Below, in pieces: positions 7,987 through 19,859 of a stretch of 64,000 nucleotides of DNA. A program made the position numbers and the translations under genes. The notes below the pieces were generated by a model. The model had not been told where the DNA came from and made no database searches. It saw only the letters and a list, made by a program, of their open reading frames with translations. Position 1 is the first letter of the stretch. Every line of letters starts with the position of its first letter. The DNA comes from Rikenellaceae bacterium (lineage in GTDB: Bacteria > Bacteroidota > Bacteroidia > Bacteroidales > Rikenellaceae), in NCBI GenBank assembly GCA_015060005.1, contig SUZI01000007.1:21344-85343 (forward strand), given 5' to 3'.

Positions 7987-8661
7987 TTACTCGCCCCAGT
8001 TACCGTTCTCGTTGTTGTTAGACTCCAACGAACCGAACTTCAAACCGGCACTGTAAACAGTCTTACCATCCTTATCCACGCCGATAGGAATCTTCTTCTC
8101 CTCTGTTGCGAGGTCGATAAGGTTGATTACCTCCTGCTTATACTCTACGTAGTTCAAGAAATCAGGGTAGAGAGCGTAACACTCAACTGTTGGCAACACC
8201 ATTGTAGAGCCTGTTACAGCCTCACCTGCAGCCAGGTGGAACTCCTTCTGCTCGGTGTTGTATGGGATGTAACGCAAATCGCGTACCTCCTGCTCAGTGA
8301 GCTTCTTTGGAGCAAATACCACATCAAAAGCTGACTCATAGTACTCCTCGATGTTCTTCTTACCAGCCTTCTTGAGCTGTGCCATAGCTACTGAGTCATC
8401 CTCATCCACCAACTTACGCTCCATCTTCACTGAATCGTAAAGTACAAAGTTAATCAAGGTGTCAAAGTTATCGGTAAACTTACCATACTTGCCTTTGTAA
8501 AAACGCTCAGCTGAACGGATGTCCTTCAACTTCTCAACCACAGTCTTACTACGCTCTGTCAGCTCCTTCTCAAACTGGAGTGGAGTGTAAATCAACATTG
8601 CGATGTAGTAAATCAAGAAAGCTACGATTACTACGAGAATAATTTCTACTACTCTTTTCAT
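7987..8661 (-). CDS. Single-pass membrane protein with pseudopilin-like N-terminus
   Basis: A 224-residue protein whose family I do not recognise by name. Residues 4-26 form one transmembrane helix (VVEIILVVIVAFLIYYIAML), followed at once by a charged amphipathic stretch and RSAERFYKGKYGKFTDNFDTL, reminiscent of the helix and Y-x-x-x-G-x-Y-x-x-x-L segment of type II/IV pseudopilins, but without a prepilin-peptidase Gly-Phe/Glu cleavage site. The remainder is soluble, probably periplasmic. It is conserved-looking rather than random (no low complexity, good codon use). Divergent from the helicase gene. Confidence 0.75.
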   Translation of the reverse strand: MKRVVEIILVVIVAFLIYYIAMLIYTPLQFEKELTERSKTVVEKLKDIRSAERFYKGKYGKFTDNFDTLINFVLYDSVKMERKLVDEDDSVAMAQLKKAGKKNIEEYYESAFDVVFAPKKLTEQEVRDLRYIPYNTEQKEFHLAAGEAVTGSTMVLPTVECYALYPDFLNYVEYKQEVINLIDLATEEKKIPIGVDKDGKTVYSAGLKFGSLESNNNENGNWGE

Positions 8662-8691
8662 TTTGATTTTTATTTTTTGTTGTTAATTTTG
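8662..8691 (+). promoter_or_regulatory. Promoter of RecD-like helicase gene
   Basis: TTTG at 8662-8665, an 18-base spacer, and TAATTTTG at 8684-8691. The predicted start near 8698 leaves a short leader before the ATG at 8712. Confidence 0.6.
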
Positions 8692-8711
8692 TCCTTATAA
8701 ATCGTGCTAAA

Positions 8712-10127
8712 ATGCTAAACACTTATATTTCGAGCCAAATTTACGCAAAATTCTCTTTCGAAACAACAAATAGTCAGAAAAAAGTTGTTGAAATGTTGTC
8801 CGACTATATTGCTTCGAATGATTTTTCACGAATTTTCGTACTCAATGGCTACGCCGGCACAGGCAAGACTACACTCATTGCAGCCCTTGTTGATGTACTT
8901 CGTGAGGTAGGCATAAAGAGTATACTTCTTGCCCCTACGGGACGTGCCGCCAAGGTGTTGACGCAGTACTCTGGACAGAACGCTCTGACGATACACAAGA
9001 GGATTTACCGCGAGAGGACAAATGCCAATTATGAGTCTAAATTTTCGCTCGATTTGAATAAGGAGCGTGGAGCAATCTTCATCGTCGACGAGGCTTCAAT
9101 GCTTGCTGACAGTAGCGGTGATGGTCAAATTTTCGGTAGTGGCTCGCTGCTCAACGACCTCATTTCTTACGTCCGACAAGGCAAGGAGTGTAAGCTCATC
9201 TTAGTGGGTGATGACGCCCAGCTGCCACCCGTCGGTTGCGACTTTAGCCCTGCATTGGATCGCTCTGTTATGGAGCACTATGGCGAGGTGAGTTACGTCT
9301 CTATGGATGACGTTGTCCGCCAGAGTGCCGAATCGGGCATTTTGTTCAATGCCACGATGCTTCGATGTATGATTGAGAACGAGCTCTATGAGGTGCCTCG
9401 TTTCCGTTTGGATTTCCCTGATATTGAAGCTATTGACGGTAGCGAGCTAATGGAGAAGTTACAGGACGCCTACGATGGTGGCGACCGCGAGGAGACTATC
9501 GTCATCACCCGCTCCAACAAGCGAGCCAACCGCTACAATGAAGGCATCCGTCGCTACAATCTCTCGGCAGAGGAGGCTATCGAGAGTGGCGATATGCTGA
9601 TGGTTGTCAAGAACAACTATCACTACACCGAACGCATCGAAAATTGCCCTATCAGCTTTATGGCTAATGGCGACATAGCCTATCTGAAACGCATCCGTCG
9701 TTTCGAGGATTTCTATGGCTTTCACTTCGCCGATGCCATTCTCTCGTTTGGCGACTATAATGATTTAGAGATAGAGTGTAAAATTTTGCTTGACACTATC
9801 TCTTCCGAGGCTCCCTCGCTCACCCAGGAGCAGAGCCGTAAACTCTTCGACGAGGTAGAGAAGGACTATCTCGATATCAAGAGCAAGATTAAACGCTTCC
9901 GCGAGATACGCGAGAATCCCCACTACAACGCCGTTCAGGTCAAGTTCGCCTATGCCGTAACGTGCCACAAAGCACAGGGTGGTCAATGGAAGAGGGTATT
10001 CATCGACAAGTGCCTCTTCGGTGATGAGCCTATGACCCGCGATATGCTGCGTTGGCTCTATACCGCCCTCACCCGAGCTACCGAAAAGGTCTATTTAGTC
10101 AATTTTGATGACCGATTTTTTGAATAA
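8712..10127 (+). CDS. RecD-like superfamily 1 DNA helicase
   Basis: ATP-dependent helicase of the RecD/Pif1-like SF1B type, 471 residues. Walker A GYAGTGKTT at 46-54, Walker B with IVDEAS near residue 124-129, motif III LVGDDAQLPPVG, and the C-terminal UvrD_C_2 motifs VTCHKAQGGQW and LYTALTRATEKVYLV. It lacks the long N-terminal region of RecD2, so it is a compact version typically listed as an AAA/exodeoxyribonuclease V family helicase in Bacteroidota. No recB or recC is adjacent. It probably works on DNA ends in repair; mutS follows 43 bases later. Confidence 0.85.
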   Translation: MLNTYISSQIYAKFSFETTNSQKKVVEMLSDYIASNDFSRIFVLNGYAGTGKTTLIAALVDVLREVGIKSILLAPTGRAAKVLTQYSGQNALTIHKRIYRERTNANYESKFSLDLNKERGAIFIVDEASMLADSSGDGQIFGSGSLLNDLISYVRQGKECKLILVGDDAQLPPVGCDFSPALDRSVMEHYGEVSYVSMDDVVRQSAESGILFNATMLRCMIENELYEVPRFRLDFPDIEAIDGSELMEKLQDAYDGGDREETIVITRSNKRANRYNEGIRRYNLSAEEAIESGDMLMVVKNNYHYTERIENCPISFMANGDIAYLKRIRRFEDFYGFHFADAILSFGDYNDLEIECKILLDTISSEAPSLTQEQSRKLFDEVEKDYLDIKSKIKRFREIRENPHYNAVQVKFAYAVTCHKAQGGQWKRVFIDKCLFGDEPMTRDMLRWLYTALTRATEKVYLVNFDDRFFE

Positions 10128-10170
10128 AATTCAAAAAGATTTATCTTTGTCATTCTAAAGTTGATTTAGG

Positions 10171-12837
10171 ATGGCTATTGAAAAGAAATATGTTGAGACC
10201 CCTTTGATGTCGCAGTATTACTCCATCAAGGCGGTACATCCCGATGCTATATTACTCTTCCGTGTGGGTGATTTCTACGAGACCTTTGGAGATGACGCCA
10301 TTAAGGCAAGCTCCATTCTCGGCATCACCCTTACTAAGCGTGCCAATGGCTCAGCCTCTTCGGTTGAGCTGGCAGGTTTTCCATACCACGCTTTGGACAC
10401 CTACCTCCCTAAGTTAGTACGTGCTGGCGAGCGTATAGCCATCTGTGAACAGTTGGAGGACCCCAAGACAGTCAAGGGTTTGGTTAAGCGAGGTGTCATC
10501 GAGTTGGTAACGCCGGGTGTCGTGCTTGGCGATGGCAACACCCTCACCCAGAAGGAGAACTCCTTCCTCGCCTCGGTCTACTTCGGACAGAAAGCCACAG
10601 GCGTTGCTTTCTTGGATATCTCTACGGGCGAATTTCTTATGGCGGAGGGCGATGACAAATATATCGAGAAGCTCCTCTCCAACCTCTCTCCCAAGGAGAT
10701 TATCTATCAGCGAGGCTACGACGACCGCTTCGAGAAGGCTTTTGGCGACAAATACTACACCTACCGCCTCGAGGATTGGGTATTCTCTTCGGATATCAAC
10801 TACGACAAGCTCTGCAAGCAATTCGGCACTCGCTCGCTGAAGGGCTTCGGCGTGCAGAGTCTCAAGGATGGTATTGCTGCCGCAGGAGCCATCCTTTACT
10901 ATCTGGAGTTCACCGAGCACCGCGAGATATCACACATCAAATCTATCTCACGCATCGACCAGAAGGACTATGTATGGATTGACAAGTTTACCATCCGCAA
11001 CCTCGAGCTCTTCTCATCCAATGCTCAACGCGAGAAGTCGGGCTTTGTCGATGTCATCGACCGCACGCTTACAGCTATGGGAGGTCGTATGTTGCGTCGT
11101 TGGGTTGCCCTGCCTCTGCTGAGTGTCGAGCGTATCGAGCAGCGTCAGAATGTCGTCGAACAGCTCTGTAATGATTCCGACTTCACCTTCTCTCTACGCG
11201 AGCAGATTGGCGACATAGGCGACTTGGAGCGTCTGTCATCACGTGTTGCTACGGGCAGAATACTTCCTCGCGAGTTGGTGCAGCTAAAAAACTCGCTCAC
11301 CGCTATGGAGAACCTGAAGGCTCTGTTGGACTCTTCCGACGCCGATTGTCTCCACGCTATTGCCGACAAGATTGACCCTCTCTGCTCGTTGCGTGATAAA
11401 CTCGGGCGAGAGATTCTTCCCGACCCTGTCAACAACCAGATACAGAAGGGTGGTGTCATTGCCGAGGGTGTCTCGGCAGAGCTCGACGAGTTGCGTCGTG
11501 TAGCCATCAACGGTCGCGACGTGTTGCAGATGATTCAGCAACGCGAGAGTGAGCTTACGGGTATACCTTCACTCAAGATTAGCTACAACAATGTCTTCGG
11601 CTATTATATAGAGGTACGCAACGCCCATAAGGACAAAGTCCCCGAGAGTTGGATTCGCAAGCAGACGTTGGCAAATGCCGAGCGATATATCACCGAGGAG
11701 TTAAAGGAGTACGAGAGCAAGATTTTGGGTGCTCAGGATAGGATTTTAGCCATCGAGGCTGAGATTTACAACGCCCTCATCCAACACATCTCCACCCATC
11801 TGCAAACCATCCTGAGCGACGCTGCCGAGATAGCTCGTTTGGACTGCTTGCAGGGCTTTGCTCGCTTGGCGTGCGAGAAGCGATATATCCGCCCTATGCT
11901 GGATAACAGCACTACGATAGATATTAAGGATGGTCGCCATCCCGTCATCGAGTCGCTACTCCCTATTGGCGAGGAGTATGTCCCCAACGATGTCTTGCTG
12001 AACGATACCGACCAGCAGATTATGATGATTACCGGACCAAATATGTCGGGTAAGTCGGCTCTGCTACGCCAGACCGCCCTTATCATCCTTATGGCACAGA
12101 TGGGCTCATTTGTCCCCGCCTCGGCTGCACATATCGGTGTCGTGGATAAGATTTTCACACGCGTTGGAGCGTCGGATAATATCTCGCAGGGCGAGTCCAC
12201 CTTTATGGTCGAGATGTTGGAGTCGGCAAGCATCCTCAATAACCTCTCCAACCGCAGCCTTATCCTCCTCGATGAGATTGGTCGTGGCACGAGCACCTAC
12301 GACGGTATCTCTATCGCGTGGGCTATGGTTGAGTATATCCACAACTATCCCAATGCCAAGGCGAAGACTCTCTTTGCCACCCACTACCACGAGCTCAACG
12401 AGATGGAGCAGCTCTTCGAGCGTGTCAAGAATTACCACGTCTCTGTCCGAGAGATTAACAATACGATAGTCTTCCTGCGTCGTTTGGCTCGTGGAGGCAC
12501 CGAGCACTCTTTCGGTATCCACGTAGCCCGTATGGCAGGTATGCCTTCGACTATTGTCAAGCGAGCTAATGAGATTCTCGCCAATTTGGAGAGCACCTAC
12601 GGCAAGGAGGAGGGTGGTGCAGGCATCCCTACACGCCAGACACGTCGTCGCCAGCCATCGGCTAAGCAGGTTGCCGATGTTGCCCAGCAGGGTAATATCC
12701 AGCTATCGATGTTCCAGCTCGACGACCCTGTCCTTGTGCAGATACGCGACCAGATAAAGGGATTGGATATCAATTCATTAACCCCTCTTGAGGCTCTCAA
12801 CAAGCTCAACGAGATTAAGAAGATTACAGGCTTATAA
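10171..12837 (+). CDS. mutS: DNA mismatch repair protein MutS
   Basis: Mismatch-recognition ATPase, 888 residues, in the range for MutS1. The mismatch-binding domain starts with [12 protein letters not shown] and contains the F-x-E wedge in [12 protein letters not shown] (the phenylalanine that intercalates at a mismatch). The ATPase domain has Walker [10 protein letters not shown], the Walker [17 protein letters not shown] and the helix-turn-helix region after FATHYHEL. The C-terminus carries a clamp-like tail. Its stop is one base before the mntP start, so the two are likely co-transcribed. Confidence 0.96.
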   Translation: MAIEKKYVETPLMSQYYSIKAVHPDAILLFRVGDFYETFGDDAIKASSILGITLTKRANGSASSVELAGFPYHALDTYLPKLVRAGERIAICEQLEDPKTVKGLVKRGVIELVTPGVVLGDGNTLTQKENSFLASVYFGQKATGVAFLDISTGEFLMAEGDDKYIEKLLSNLSPKEIIYQRGYDDRFEKAFGDKYYTYRLEDWVFSSDINYDKLCKQFGTRSLKGFGVQSLKDGIAAAGAILYYLEFTEHREISHIKSISRIDQKDYVWIDKFTIRNLELFSSNAQREKSGFVDVIDRTLTAMGGRMLRRWVALPLLSVERIEQRQNVVEQLCNDSDFTFSLREQIGDIGDLERLSSRVATGRILPRELVQLKNSLTAMENLKALLDSSDADCLHAIADKIDPLCSLRDKLGREILPDPVNNQIQKGGVIAEGVSAELDELRRVAINGRDVLQMIQQRESELTGIPSLKISYNNVFGYYIEVRNAHKDKVPESWIRKQTLANAERYITEELKEYESKILGAQDRILAIEAEIYNALIQHISTHLQTILSDAAEIARLDCLQGFARLACEKRYIRPMLDNSTTIDIKDGRHPVIESLLPIGEEYVPNDVLLNDTDQQIMMITGPNMSGKSALLRQTALIILMAQMGSFVPASAAHIGVVDKIFTRVGASDNISQGESTFMVEMLESASILNNLSNRSLILLDEIGRGTSTYDGISIAWAMVEYIHNYPNAKAKTLFATHYHELNEMEQLFERVKNYHVSVREINNTIVFLRRLARGGTEHSFGIHVARMAGMPSTIVKRANEILANLESTYGKEEGGAGIPTRQTRRRQPSAKQVADVAQQGNIQLSMFQLDDPVLVQIRDQIKGLDINSLTPLEALNKLNEIKKITGL

Positions 12838-12838
12838 T

Positions 12839-13399
12839 ATGTCAACCATTGAACTCATACTCATAGCTCTTGCCCTCTCTATGGATGCTTTTGCAGTATC
12901 TGTGGCTAAGGGATTGGCTCTGCGTCGCATCGACTTCTCCCACTTGCTGAGTGTCGGTTTGTGGTTCGGAGGCTTTCAGGCTCTTATGCCCGTTGCAGGC
13001 TACTTTCTCGGCTCTACCTTTGCCGCCTATTTCACCAGTATCAACCATTGGATAGCCTTCGTGTTGCTGGGTTCTGTTGGCATTAATATGATTCGTGAGG
13101 CTTGGGGGAAGTGCGACAGTTGCGATTCCAAGGCAGATTTCTCCGCCCTCAATATGTTCCTGCTTGCTGTTGCCACCAGCATCGATGCGTTGATTGTAGG
13201 CGTGTCGTTTGCCTTTTGGGATGTGAATATCTTCTACTCGGCGGCTATCATAGGCGTCATCACCGCACTGCTCTCTATCGTTGGCATACACATCGGACAC
13301 CTCTTCGGTTGTCGTCATCGCTCCAAAGCCGAGTTTTTCGGTGGGGTAGTATTGGTGCTCCTCGGCTTAAAACCTTTGGTCGAACACTTCTTTTTTTAG
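12839..13399 (+). CDS. mntP: Manganese efflux pump MntP
   Basis: Inner-membrane Mn(II) exporter of 186 residues and about six helices. The two characteristic motifs with conserved Asp are present: SMDAFAVSVAKG near residues 14-25 and SIDALIVGVSFAFW near 114-127. The ATG at 12839 is preferred to an upstream in-frame ATG at 12788, because the latter would add 17 residues inside mutS and break the first helix. No manganese riboswitch (yybP-ykoY) is seen before it; expression probably comes from mutS. Confidence 0.9.
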   Translation: MSTIELILIALALSMDAFAVSVAKGLALRRIDFSHLLSVGLWFGGFQALMPVAGYFLGSTFAAYFTSINHWIAFVLLGSVGINMIREAWGKCDSCDSKADFSALNMFLLAVATSIDALIVGVSFAFWDVNIFYSAAIIGVITALLSIVGIHIGHLFGCRHRSKAEFFGGVVLVLLGLKPLVEHFFF

Positions 13400-13409
13400 A
13401 TGAAAAATT

Positions 13410-13446
13410 AAAGGATTGCCAACTTTTCTGAAGATGACAATCCTTT
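13410..13446. terminator. Bidirectional terminator between mntP and udk
   Basis: A 9-bp stem AAAGGATTG (13410-13418) and CAATCCTTT (13438-13446) with A/T-rich flanks, placed between the convergent mntP and udk genes. The loop is long (19 bases), so efficiency is uncertain. Confidence 0.6.
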
Positions 13447-13467
13447 TATTATAGGTGCGTCAGCAGA

Positions 13468-14088
13468 CTATTGCTCCTCAATGAGCGAGCGAATGTTCTT
13501 TATCAACATTCCCACCGCCACCGAGTTAAATCCACCCTCGGGGATGATTACGTCGGCATACTTCTTCGATGGCTCAACAAACTCCTCGTGCATAGGCTTC
13601 ACGGTGGTGATATATTGGTCAATCACCGACTGCATACTACGACCTCTGTCGCACACATCACGCAATATACGACGAGCCAGACGCACATCGGCATCGGTAT
13701 CCACATAGACCTTTATATCCATCAAATCACGCAGCTCCTTATTCTCAAAGATAAGGATGCCGTCGATGATAATCACCTTCGATGGCTTCACCGCCACAGT
13801 GTCGCTTGTTCGGTTATGGTCCACGAATGAGTAAACAGGATGTTCGATAGGCACATTACTACGCAGAGTCTTCACGTGCTCGACCATCATATCGGTGTCA
13901 AATGCCTGAGGGTGGTCGTAGTTAAGTTTCGTACGCTCCTCGTATGTCAGCTCGGGATGAGCCTTATAGTAATAGTCGTGGCAGAGTGTCGCCACATCAT
14001 CTCCCGCAAATGCCTCCTGGAGTTTCTTCACCAATGTACTCTTGCCGGAACCACTACCGCCGGCAACGCCGATAATTGTAACCTTCAT
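13468..14088 (-). CDS. udk: Uridine kinase
   Basis: Phosphorylates uridine and cytidine to UMP and CMP in pyrimidine salvage, in the cytoplasm. The 206-residue protein has P-loop GGSGSGKST near residues 10-18, the HDYYYKAHPELTYEERTKLNYDHPQAFD segment specific to uridine kinases, and RILRDVCDRGR in the lid. Length is the usual one. It lies downstream of gyrB, separated by a terminator. Confidence 0.95.
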   Translation of the reverse strand: MKVTIIGVAGGSGSGKSTLVKKLQEAFAGDDVATLCHDYYYKAHPELTYEERTKLNYDHPQAFDTDMMVEHVKTLRSNVPIEHPVYSFVDHNRTSDTVAVKPSKVIIIDGILIFENKELRDLMDIKVYVDTDADVRLARRILRDVCDRGRSMQSVIDQYITTVKPMHEEFVEPSKKYADVIIPEGGFNSVAVGMLIKNIRSLIEEQ

Positions 14089-14105
14089 AATCGTTTGGTA
14101 TCATT

Positions 14106-14136
14106 AAAAAAGGGATTGCGACAGAGCCACAATCCC
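14106..14136 (-). terminator. Terminator of gyrB
   Basis: On the minus strand GGGATTG/CAATCCC (14112-14136, 7-bp stem, 11-base loop) is followed by six Ts (14106-14111 on the complement), shortly after the gyrB stop. Confidence 0.75.
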
Positions 14137-14152
14137 CATTTATTATAGCTGT

Positions 14153-16192
<2,040 letters not shown>

Positions 16193-16927
16193 TTATTCCG
16201 AAAAACTTTTCTCTACGTCGACCTCCGAGATTTTTCCTTTGGAAAAAAGTAGCGTTCTGGCAGGATATTGTTCGATGAGAGCGGTGTTATGCGTCGACAT
16301 AATTATCGCACATCCAGCCTCCGATATTTCGCGGAACAGACGCATAATATTATCCGCCGTAACAGGGTCTAAATTACCTGTTGGCTCATCTGCTAACAGC
16401 AGGGCAGGGGAGTTCAGCAACGCACGTGCAATGACCAATCGCTGCTGCTCACCACCCGAGAGCTCGTGTGGCATTTTGTAGGCTTTATGGTCGAGCTTCA
16501 CAAGCGACAGCACCTCATCAATTCGCTTGCGAATATCCTGCTCATTCTCCCATCCCGTAGCCCTCATCACATCGTACAGATTGTAGAAAACATTGCGGTC
16601 GTCGAGCAGCTGATAATCCTGAAAAACGATACCCATTTTTCGACGCAACGTAGGTATGTCGCTACGCTTTATCTCACGCAGATTCATACCGACTACTTCT
16701 GCCTCACCTTCAAGCAGTTTCACCTCAGCATATAAAGTTTTGAGTAATGTACTTTTTCCACTTCCCACACGACCTATAAAATAGACCATTTCACCCTCAC
16801 TGACCGAGAGATTTACCTCCGACAACACCAGCTCATCTTCAGGCTTTACGTGGTTAGATTTTCCGTCGGTGTGATAAATCGACACATTACGCAATTCTAC
16901 GACCTTTTTAGCTTGTTCCATATCCAA
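16193..16927 (-). CDS. ftsE: Cell-division ATP-binding protein FtsE
   Basis: ABC ATPase of 244 residues. Partnered with FtsX it regulates peptidoglycan hydrolases during division. The P-loop is GRVGSGKST at 52-60, followed by [16 protein letters not shown] (the FtsE-type Q-loop), [16 protein letters not shown], and Walker [13 protein letters not shown]. Residues about 20-34 ([15 protein letters not shown]) form an insertion before the P-loop. No ftsX is adjacent. Two starts are close (MDMEQ and MEQ); the first is listed. Confidence 0.85.
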   Translation of the reverse strand: MDMEQAKKVVELRNVSIYHTDGKSNHVKPEDELVLSEVNLSVSEGEMVYFIGRVGSGKSTLLKTLYAEVKLLEGEAEVVGMNLREIKRSDIPTLRRKMGIVFQDYQLLDDRNVFYNLYDVMRATGWENEQDIRKRIDEVLSLVKLDHKAYKMPHELSGGEQQRLVIARALLNSPALLLADEPTGNLDPVTADNIMRLFREISEAGCAIIMSTHNTALIEQYPARTLLFSKGKISEVDVEKSFSE

Positions 16928-17006
16928 CTACCATTTTATTGCTTCAATAAGCAAATATAGCCATTTTTATTGAATTACGAGCCATCTGCAACTCTTTTTC
17001 TCCAAC

Positions 17007-17037
17007 AAAAAAAAGGTTGCCCCGCCAAAGGGCAACC
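17007..17037 (-). terminator. Terminator of the rhamnose operon
   Basis: On the minus strand the stem GGTTGCCC/GGGCAACC (17015-17037, seven-base loop) is followed by eight Ts (17007-17014 on the complement), 24 bases after the rhaR stop. Confidence 0.9.
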
Positions 17038-17060
17038 CTAATACAACGGGATCACACCGA

Positions 17061-17957
17061 CTATTTATCGGGCATCGATATCTTACGATACGCATTAGGG
17101 GTATAACCCGTAACACGCTTAAACGTCGTAAAGAAGTGCTCAATCGACTTAAATCCCAACGAGAAAGCAATCTCCTTAATCGACTCTTGTGTATTTGCCA
17201 ACAGGAACTGAGCGTGGCGTAACTTCAGCAGCACGAAATATTTTGCCGGAGGGTGTCCCGTATAATCGCGAAATATCTTACGGAACCACGAATAGCTGAT
17301 ATTAAGCTGCGAAGCCAACACCTCCAGGTCGATATTCTGCAACACTTTCTCCTGCATTATAGCCTTTGCACGCTCCACAATCTGGTCTAAACGGTCGGTC
17401 GAGATACTCTCATTTCGCACCGTAAAGTTGACTATACCGAGCATATGCGTAACTATTCCGCACAGGAGCTGCTGAGCCGCAGGACGGTCTGTCGACGCCA
17501 CATCAATAGCCTGTTGATACAAGTCTATCAATGTTCTATTATAACCAATGTTGAACACTTGCTGATCTCCAGGGAACGAGAGCGATATAATATGCTCCAT
17601 CATACTGCCCTGGAAACCCACAAAAAACTCACACCATCCCGTATCCTTCAGTGGTTTATAACTATGCCACAAGCCAGGGCGAAGCAGAATCACATCTCCC
17701 TGCTGCACATTATACGTTCCACTGTTGTTGGAGAATTTGCCACCACCCTTAACAATATAGAGCAGCTGATACTCCTGCAACACTCTTCCACGCTGTGGGT
17801 CAAACATATAACCCGTAGGGTGGTTAGGCGAAGGATATTCCGTATCTGGTGCGACGTTCTGAGTACCCACACCCGTAATCACACAGCCATATAGCTCATC
17901 GGTCTTACTTGGAATCAAGTAATGTGTACGTATGTTAGGATCTTGTGTCAAGTTCAT
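17061..17957 (-). CDS. rhaR: AraC-family regulator of the rhamnose operon (RhaR-like)
   Basis: Transcription factor of 298 residues. An N-terminal cupin-like sugar-sensing domain (about 15-170, with VQQGDVILLRPGLWHSY) is followed by two C-terminal helix-turn-helix motifs, seen as LEVLASQLNISYSWFRKIFR and IKEIAFSLGFKSIEHFFTTF with the AraC signature ending in GYTPNAYRK. It is the last gene of the rha cluster, 40 bases after rhaD, so the activator is likely made from the operon it controls. An AraC-type RhaR activates the rhamnose genes of Bacteroides thetaiotaomicron; equivalence here is inferred from position. Confidence 0.85.
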   Translation of the reverse strand: MNLTQDPNIRTHYLIPSKTDELYGCVITGVGTQNVAPDTEYPSPNHPTGYMFDPQRGRVLQEYQLLYIVKGGGKFSNNSGTYNVQQGDVILLRPGLWHSYKPLKDTGWCEFFVGFQGSMMEHIISLSFPGDQQVFNIGYNRTLIDLYQQAIDVASTDRPAAQQLLCGIVTHMLGIVNFTVRNESISTDRLDQIVERAKAIMQEKVLQNIDLEVLASQLNISYSWFRKIFRDYTGHPPAKYFVLLKLRHAQFLLANTQESIKEIAFSLGFKSIEHFFTTFKRVTGYTPNAYRKISMPDK

Positions 17958-17997
17958 TTTCAGATAATTATATATAAAAAACTCTTCGCTGTGGTCG

Positions 17998-18807
17998 TTA
18001 TTTCGGAAGATTAAACGCCCTTGTCATCTCTGCCATCTGTGCTTGCGACATACCATCAGGCTCATATCCCATACACTTGGCATTGATATAAATCTGTGCC
18101 GACTTATTCAGTACATCCACCTGGTCAAAAGCCTCCATTATATCACATCCTACAGAGCAAACACCGTGCTTCTCCCACAGAACAACGTCATAATCATCCA
18201 ACTGAGCTATTGTTGTGTCTGCAAGCACTTGTGAGCCAGGCAGCTGATAACGGGCAATACCCAATCCGCGAGGGCAAAAAGCCTTTGTCTCGGGTATCAT
18301 ACTCCACAATATGTTGGTCAAGACATCCTTCTCCAAGAACTTATCAGCGTGCGACATAGCTACCAACTCGATAGGATGCGTATGCAGTGCCGCCTTATAG
18401 TTCAATCCCTTGCCAAGCAGATAGTTATGCATCGCCAGGTGAGATGGAAGTTCCGATGTAGGCTTCACAGGATTATCGGCTATTATCTCATAGTGAGCAC
18501 AATCATCCGTGATGCGTATGAATGAGCCATTCTCCATTGGGCGACGAGCCAAATCACGCATACGTTTGTTTGTTCCCTTACAGAAGAAATAACAACCTTT
18601 GAGGTGGGGTAAAACCGCTCCCATAGCCACCGGCTCGGCGATAGCTGGCATCTGGCGAATCTCGTCGTCAACCCACTCCGTTACATTTACGGTGATATTG
18701 CCGCCATTTCGCTCCGCCCAGCCCTTCTGCCACAGATAGCCGGCTACCTCGGCAACCTGCTCCACCTGATACTGCAGAGCAAGTCTGTTTTCGAGTATAG
18801 ATTTCAT
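17998..18807 (-). CDS. rhaD: L-rhamnulose-1-phosphate aldolase
   Basis: Class II zinc aldolase splitting L-rhamnulose 1-phosphate into DHAP and L-lactaldehyde. The 269-residue length fits RhaD. Zinc ligands are visible as HTHP (AALHTHPIELVA) and in the later EKHGVC segment, and the substrate loop as RNGGNITVN near residues 34-42. Nine bases separate its start from the rhaT stop upstream. Confidence 0.94.
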   Translation of the reverse strand: MKSILENRLALQYQVEQVAEVAGYLWQKGWAERNGGNITVNVTEWVDDEIRQMPAIAEPVAMGAVLPHLKGCYFFCKGTNKRMRDLARRPMENGSFIRITDDCAHYEIIADNPVKPTSELPSHLAMHNYLLGKGLNYKAALHTHPIELVAMSHADKFLEKDVLTNILWSMIPETKAFCPRGLGIARYQLPGSQVLADTTIAQLDDYDVVLWEKHGVCSVGCDIMEAFDQVDVLNKSAQIYINAKCMGYEPDGMSQAQMAEMTRAFNLPK

Positions 18808-18815
18808 CTTATATA

Positions 18816-19853
18816 CTATTTCAATAATTCAGGCAAGAATGAACTTGCAACCAAGACCAAAAGTCCTATAATAAGCACAAAGATTGTCTTTTTCGAGCAA
18901 CCCTTCCACTCCTTGAGGATGATTCCCCACAAGTTTGCAAAGGTTACATTCAAAGCCATCAGGATACAGAACGAGAGGGTAGTGAGCGTAGCCGACTCCA
19001 CCAGGAATCCCTTACCGAGACTCAAGCCGAAGAATTGGCTATACCACAACGCACCTGCCAATGCACAGAACACCACATTATTCAACCAAAGGGTTCCCTT
19101 GCCATAGTCTGTAAATGTCTTATTCTTAGCATTTTGATACAAGCAATATAAAGCGTTGGTTACAAAGCCTCCGAGTGTTACCAGCAGTGTAGCAGGCAGC
19201 GACTTATAAATCTCAGGTGTGAGTGCCCCGAAGTTTATATCCTTACCAAACTCCAGACCCACATTGAAACAGCCACTCATCACACCAGCCAGCAGAGCGA
19301 TGGCGATACCCTTTGGGAAGTTAAAGTCCTTTACAGCAGCCTTCTTCTCCTCCTCCGAGAGCGAGTTTGCCTTCATCATACCTGCCACGCCAATGATTGC
19401 GATACCAAGCAAAGCTACTGCGACGCCCAACAGAACAGCAAACGTAAGCGATGACAAGGCACCCATCTCAGGGAATATAGCATTGAGCAATACAGGGCCC
19501 AATATCGTACCTCCCGCAGCACAAGTTCCCAGAGCGATACTCTGACCGAGTGCCACACCGAGGTAACGCATCGAGAGACCAAACGTCAAGCCGCCAATGC
19601 CCCACAGCACACCGAAGAGGATAGTCATCCACACGTCGAAGCTCTCTGCATTCGCAAACAAGCCCCACAGTGTAAATCCTTCAGGCACTGCCAGCATCGC
19701 ACCAAGAAGAGGGAATATAAGCCACGCAAAGACGCCCTGCACCAACCAATATGACTCCCAGCTCCACGACTTGATTTTATTGATAGGCACATAGCTACTC
19801 GATTGACAGAACGCACCTACCGCTATAATCAATAATCCGATTAAAATATCCAT
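18816..19853 (-). CDS. rhaT: L-rhamnose/proton symporter RhaT
   Basis: Inner-membrane sugar importer of 345 residues with about ten helices, belonging to the RhaT family. Recognisable segments are the opening helix GLLIIAVGAFCQSSSYVPINKI, WGIGGLTFGLSMRYLGVALGQSIALG and the loop SLSEEEKKAAVKDFNFPKG between the two halves. Six bases separate its start from the fucO stop, within the operon. Confidence 0.95.
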   Translation of the reverse strand: MDILIGLLIIAVGAFCQSSSYVPINKIKSWSWESYWLVQGVFAWLIFPLLGAMLAVPEGFTLWGLFANAESFDVWMTILFGVLWGIGGLTFGLSMRYLGVALGQSIALGTCAAGGTILGPVLLNAIFPEMGALSSLTFAVLLGVAVALLGIAIIGVAGMMKANSLSEEEKKAAVKDFNFPKGIAIALLAGVMSGCFNVGLEFGKDINFGALTPEIYKSLPATLLVTLGGFVTNALYCLYQNAKNKTFTDYGKGTLWLNNVVFCALAGALWYSQFFGLSLGKGFLVESATLTTLSFCILMALNVTFANLWGIILKEWKGCSKKTIFVLIIGLLVLVASSFLPELLK

Positions 19854-19859
19854 AATATA

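Noticed and set aside
12788..12838. Earlier start for mntP inside mutS
   Set aside because: Adds 17 basic residues without hydrophobicity and overlaps mutS by 50 bases; the ATG at 12839 begins the first membrane helix.
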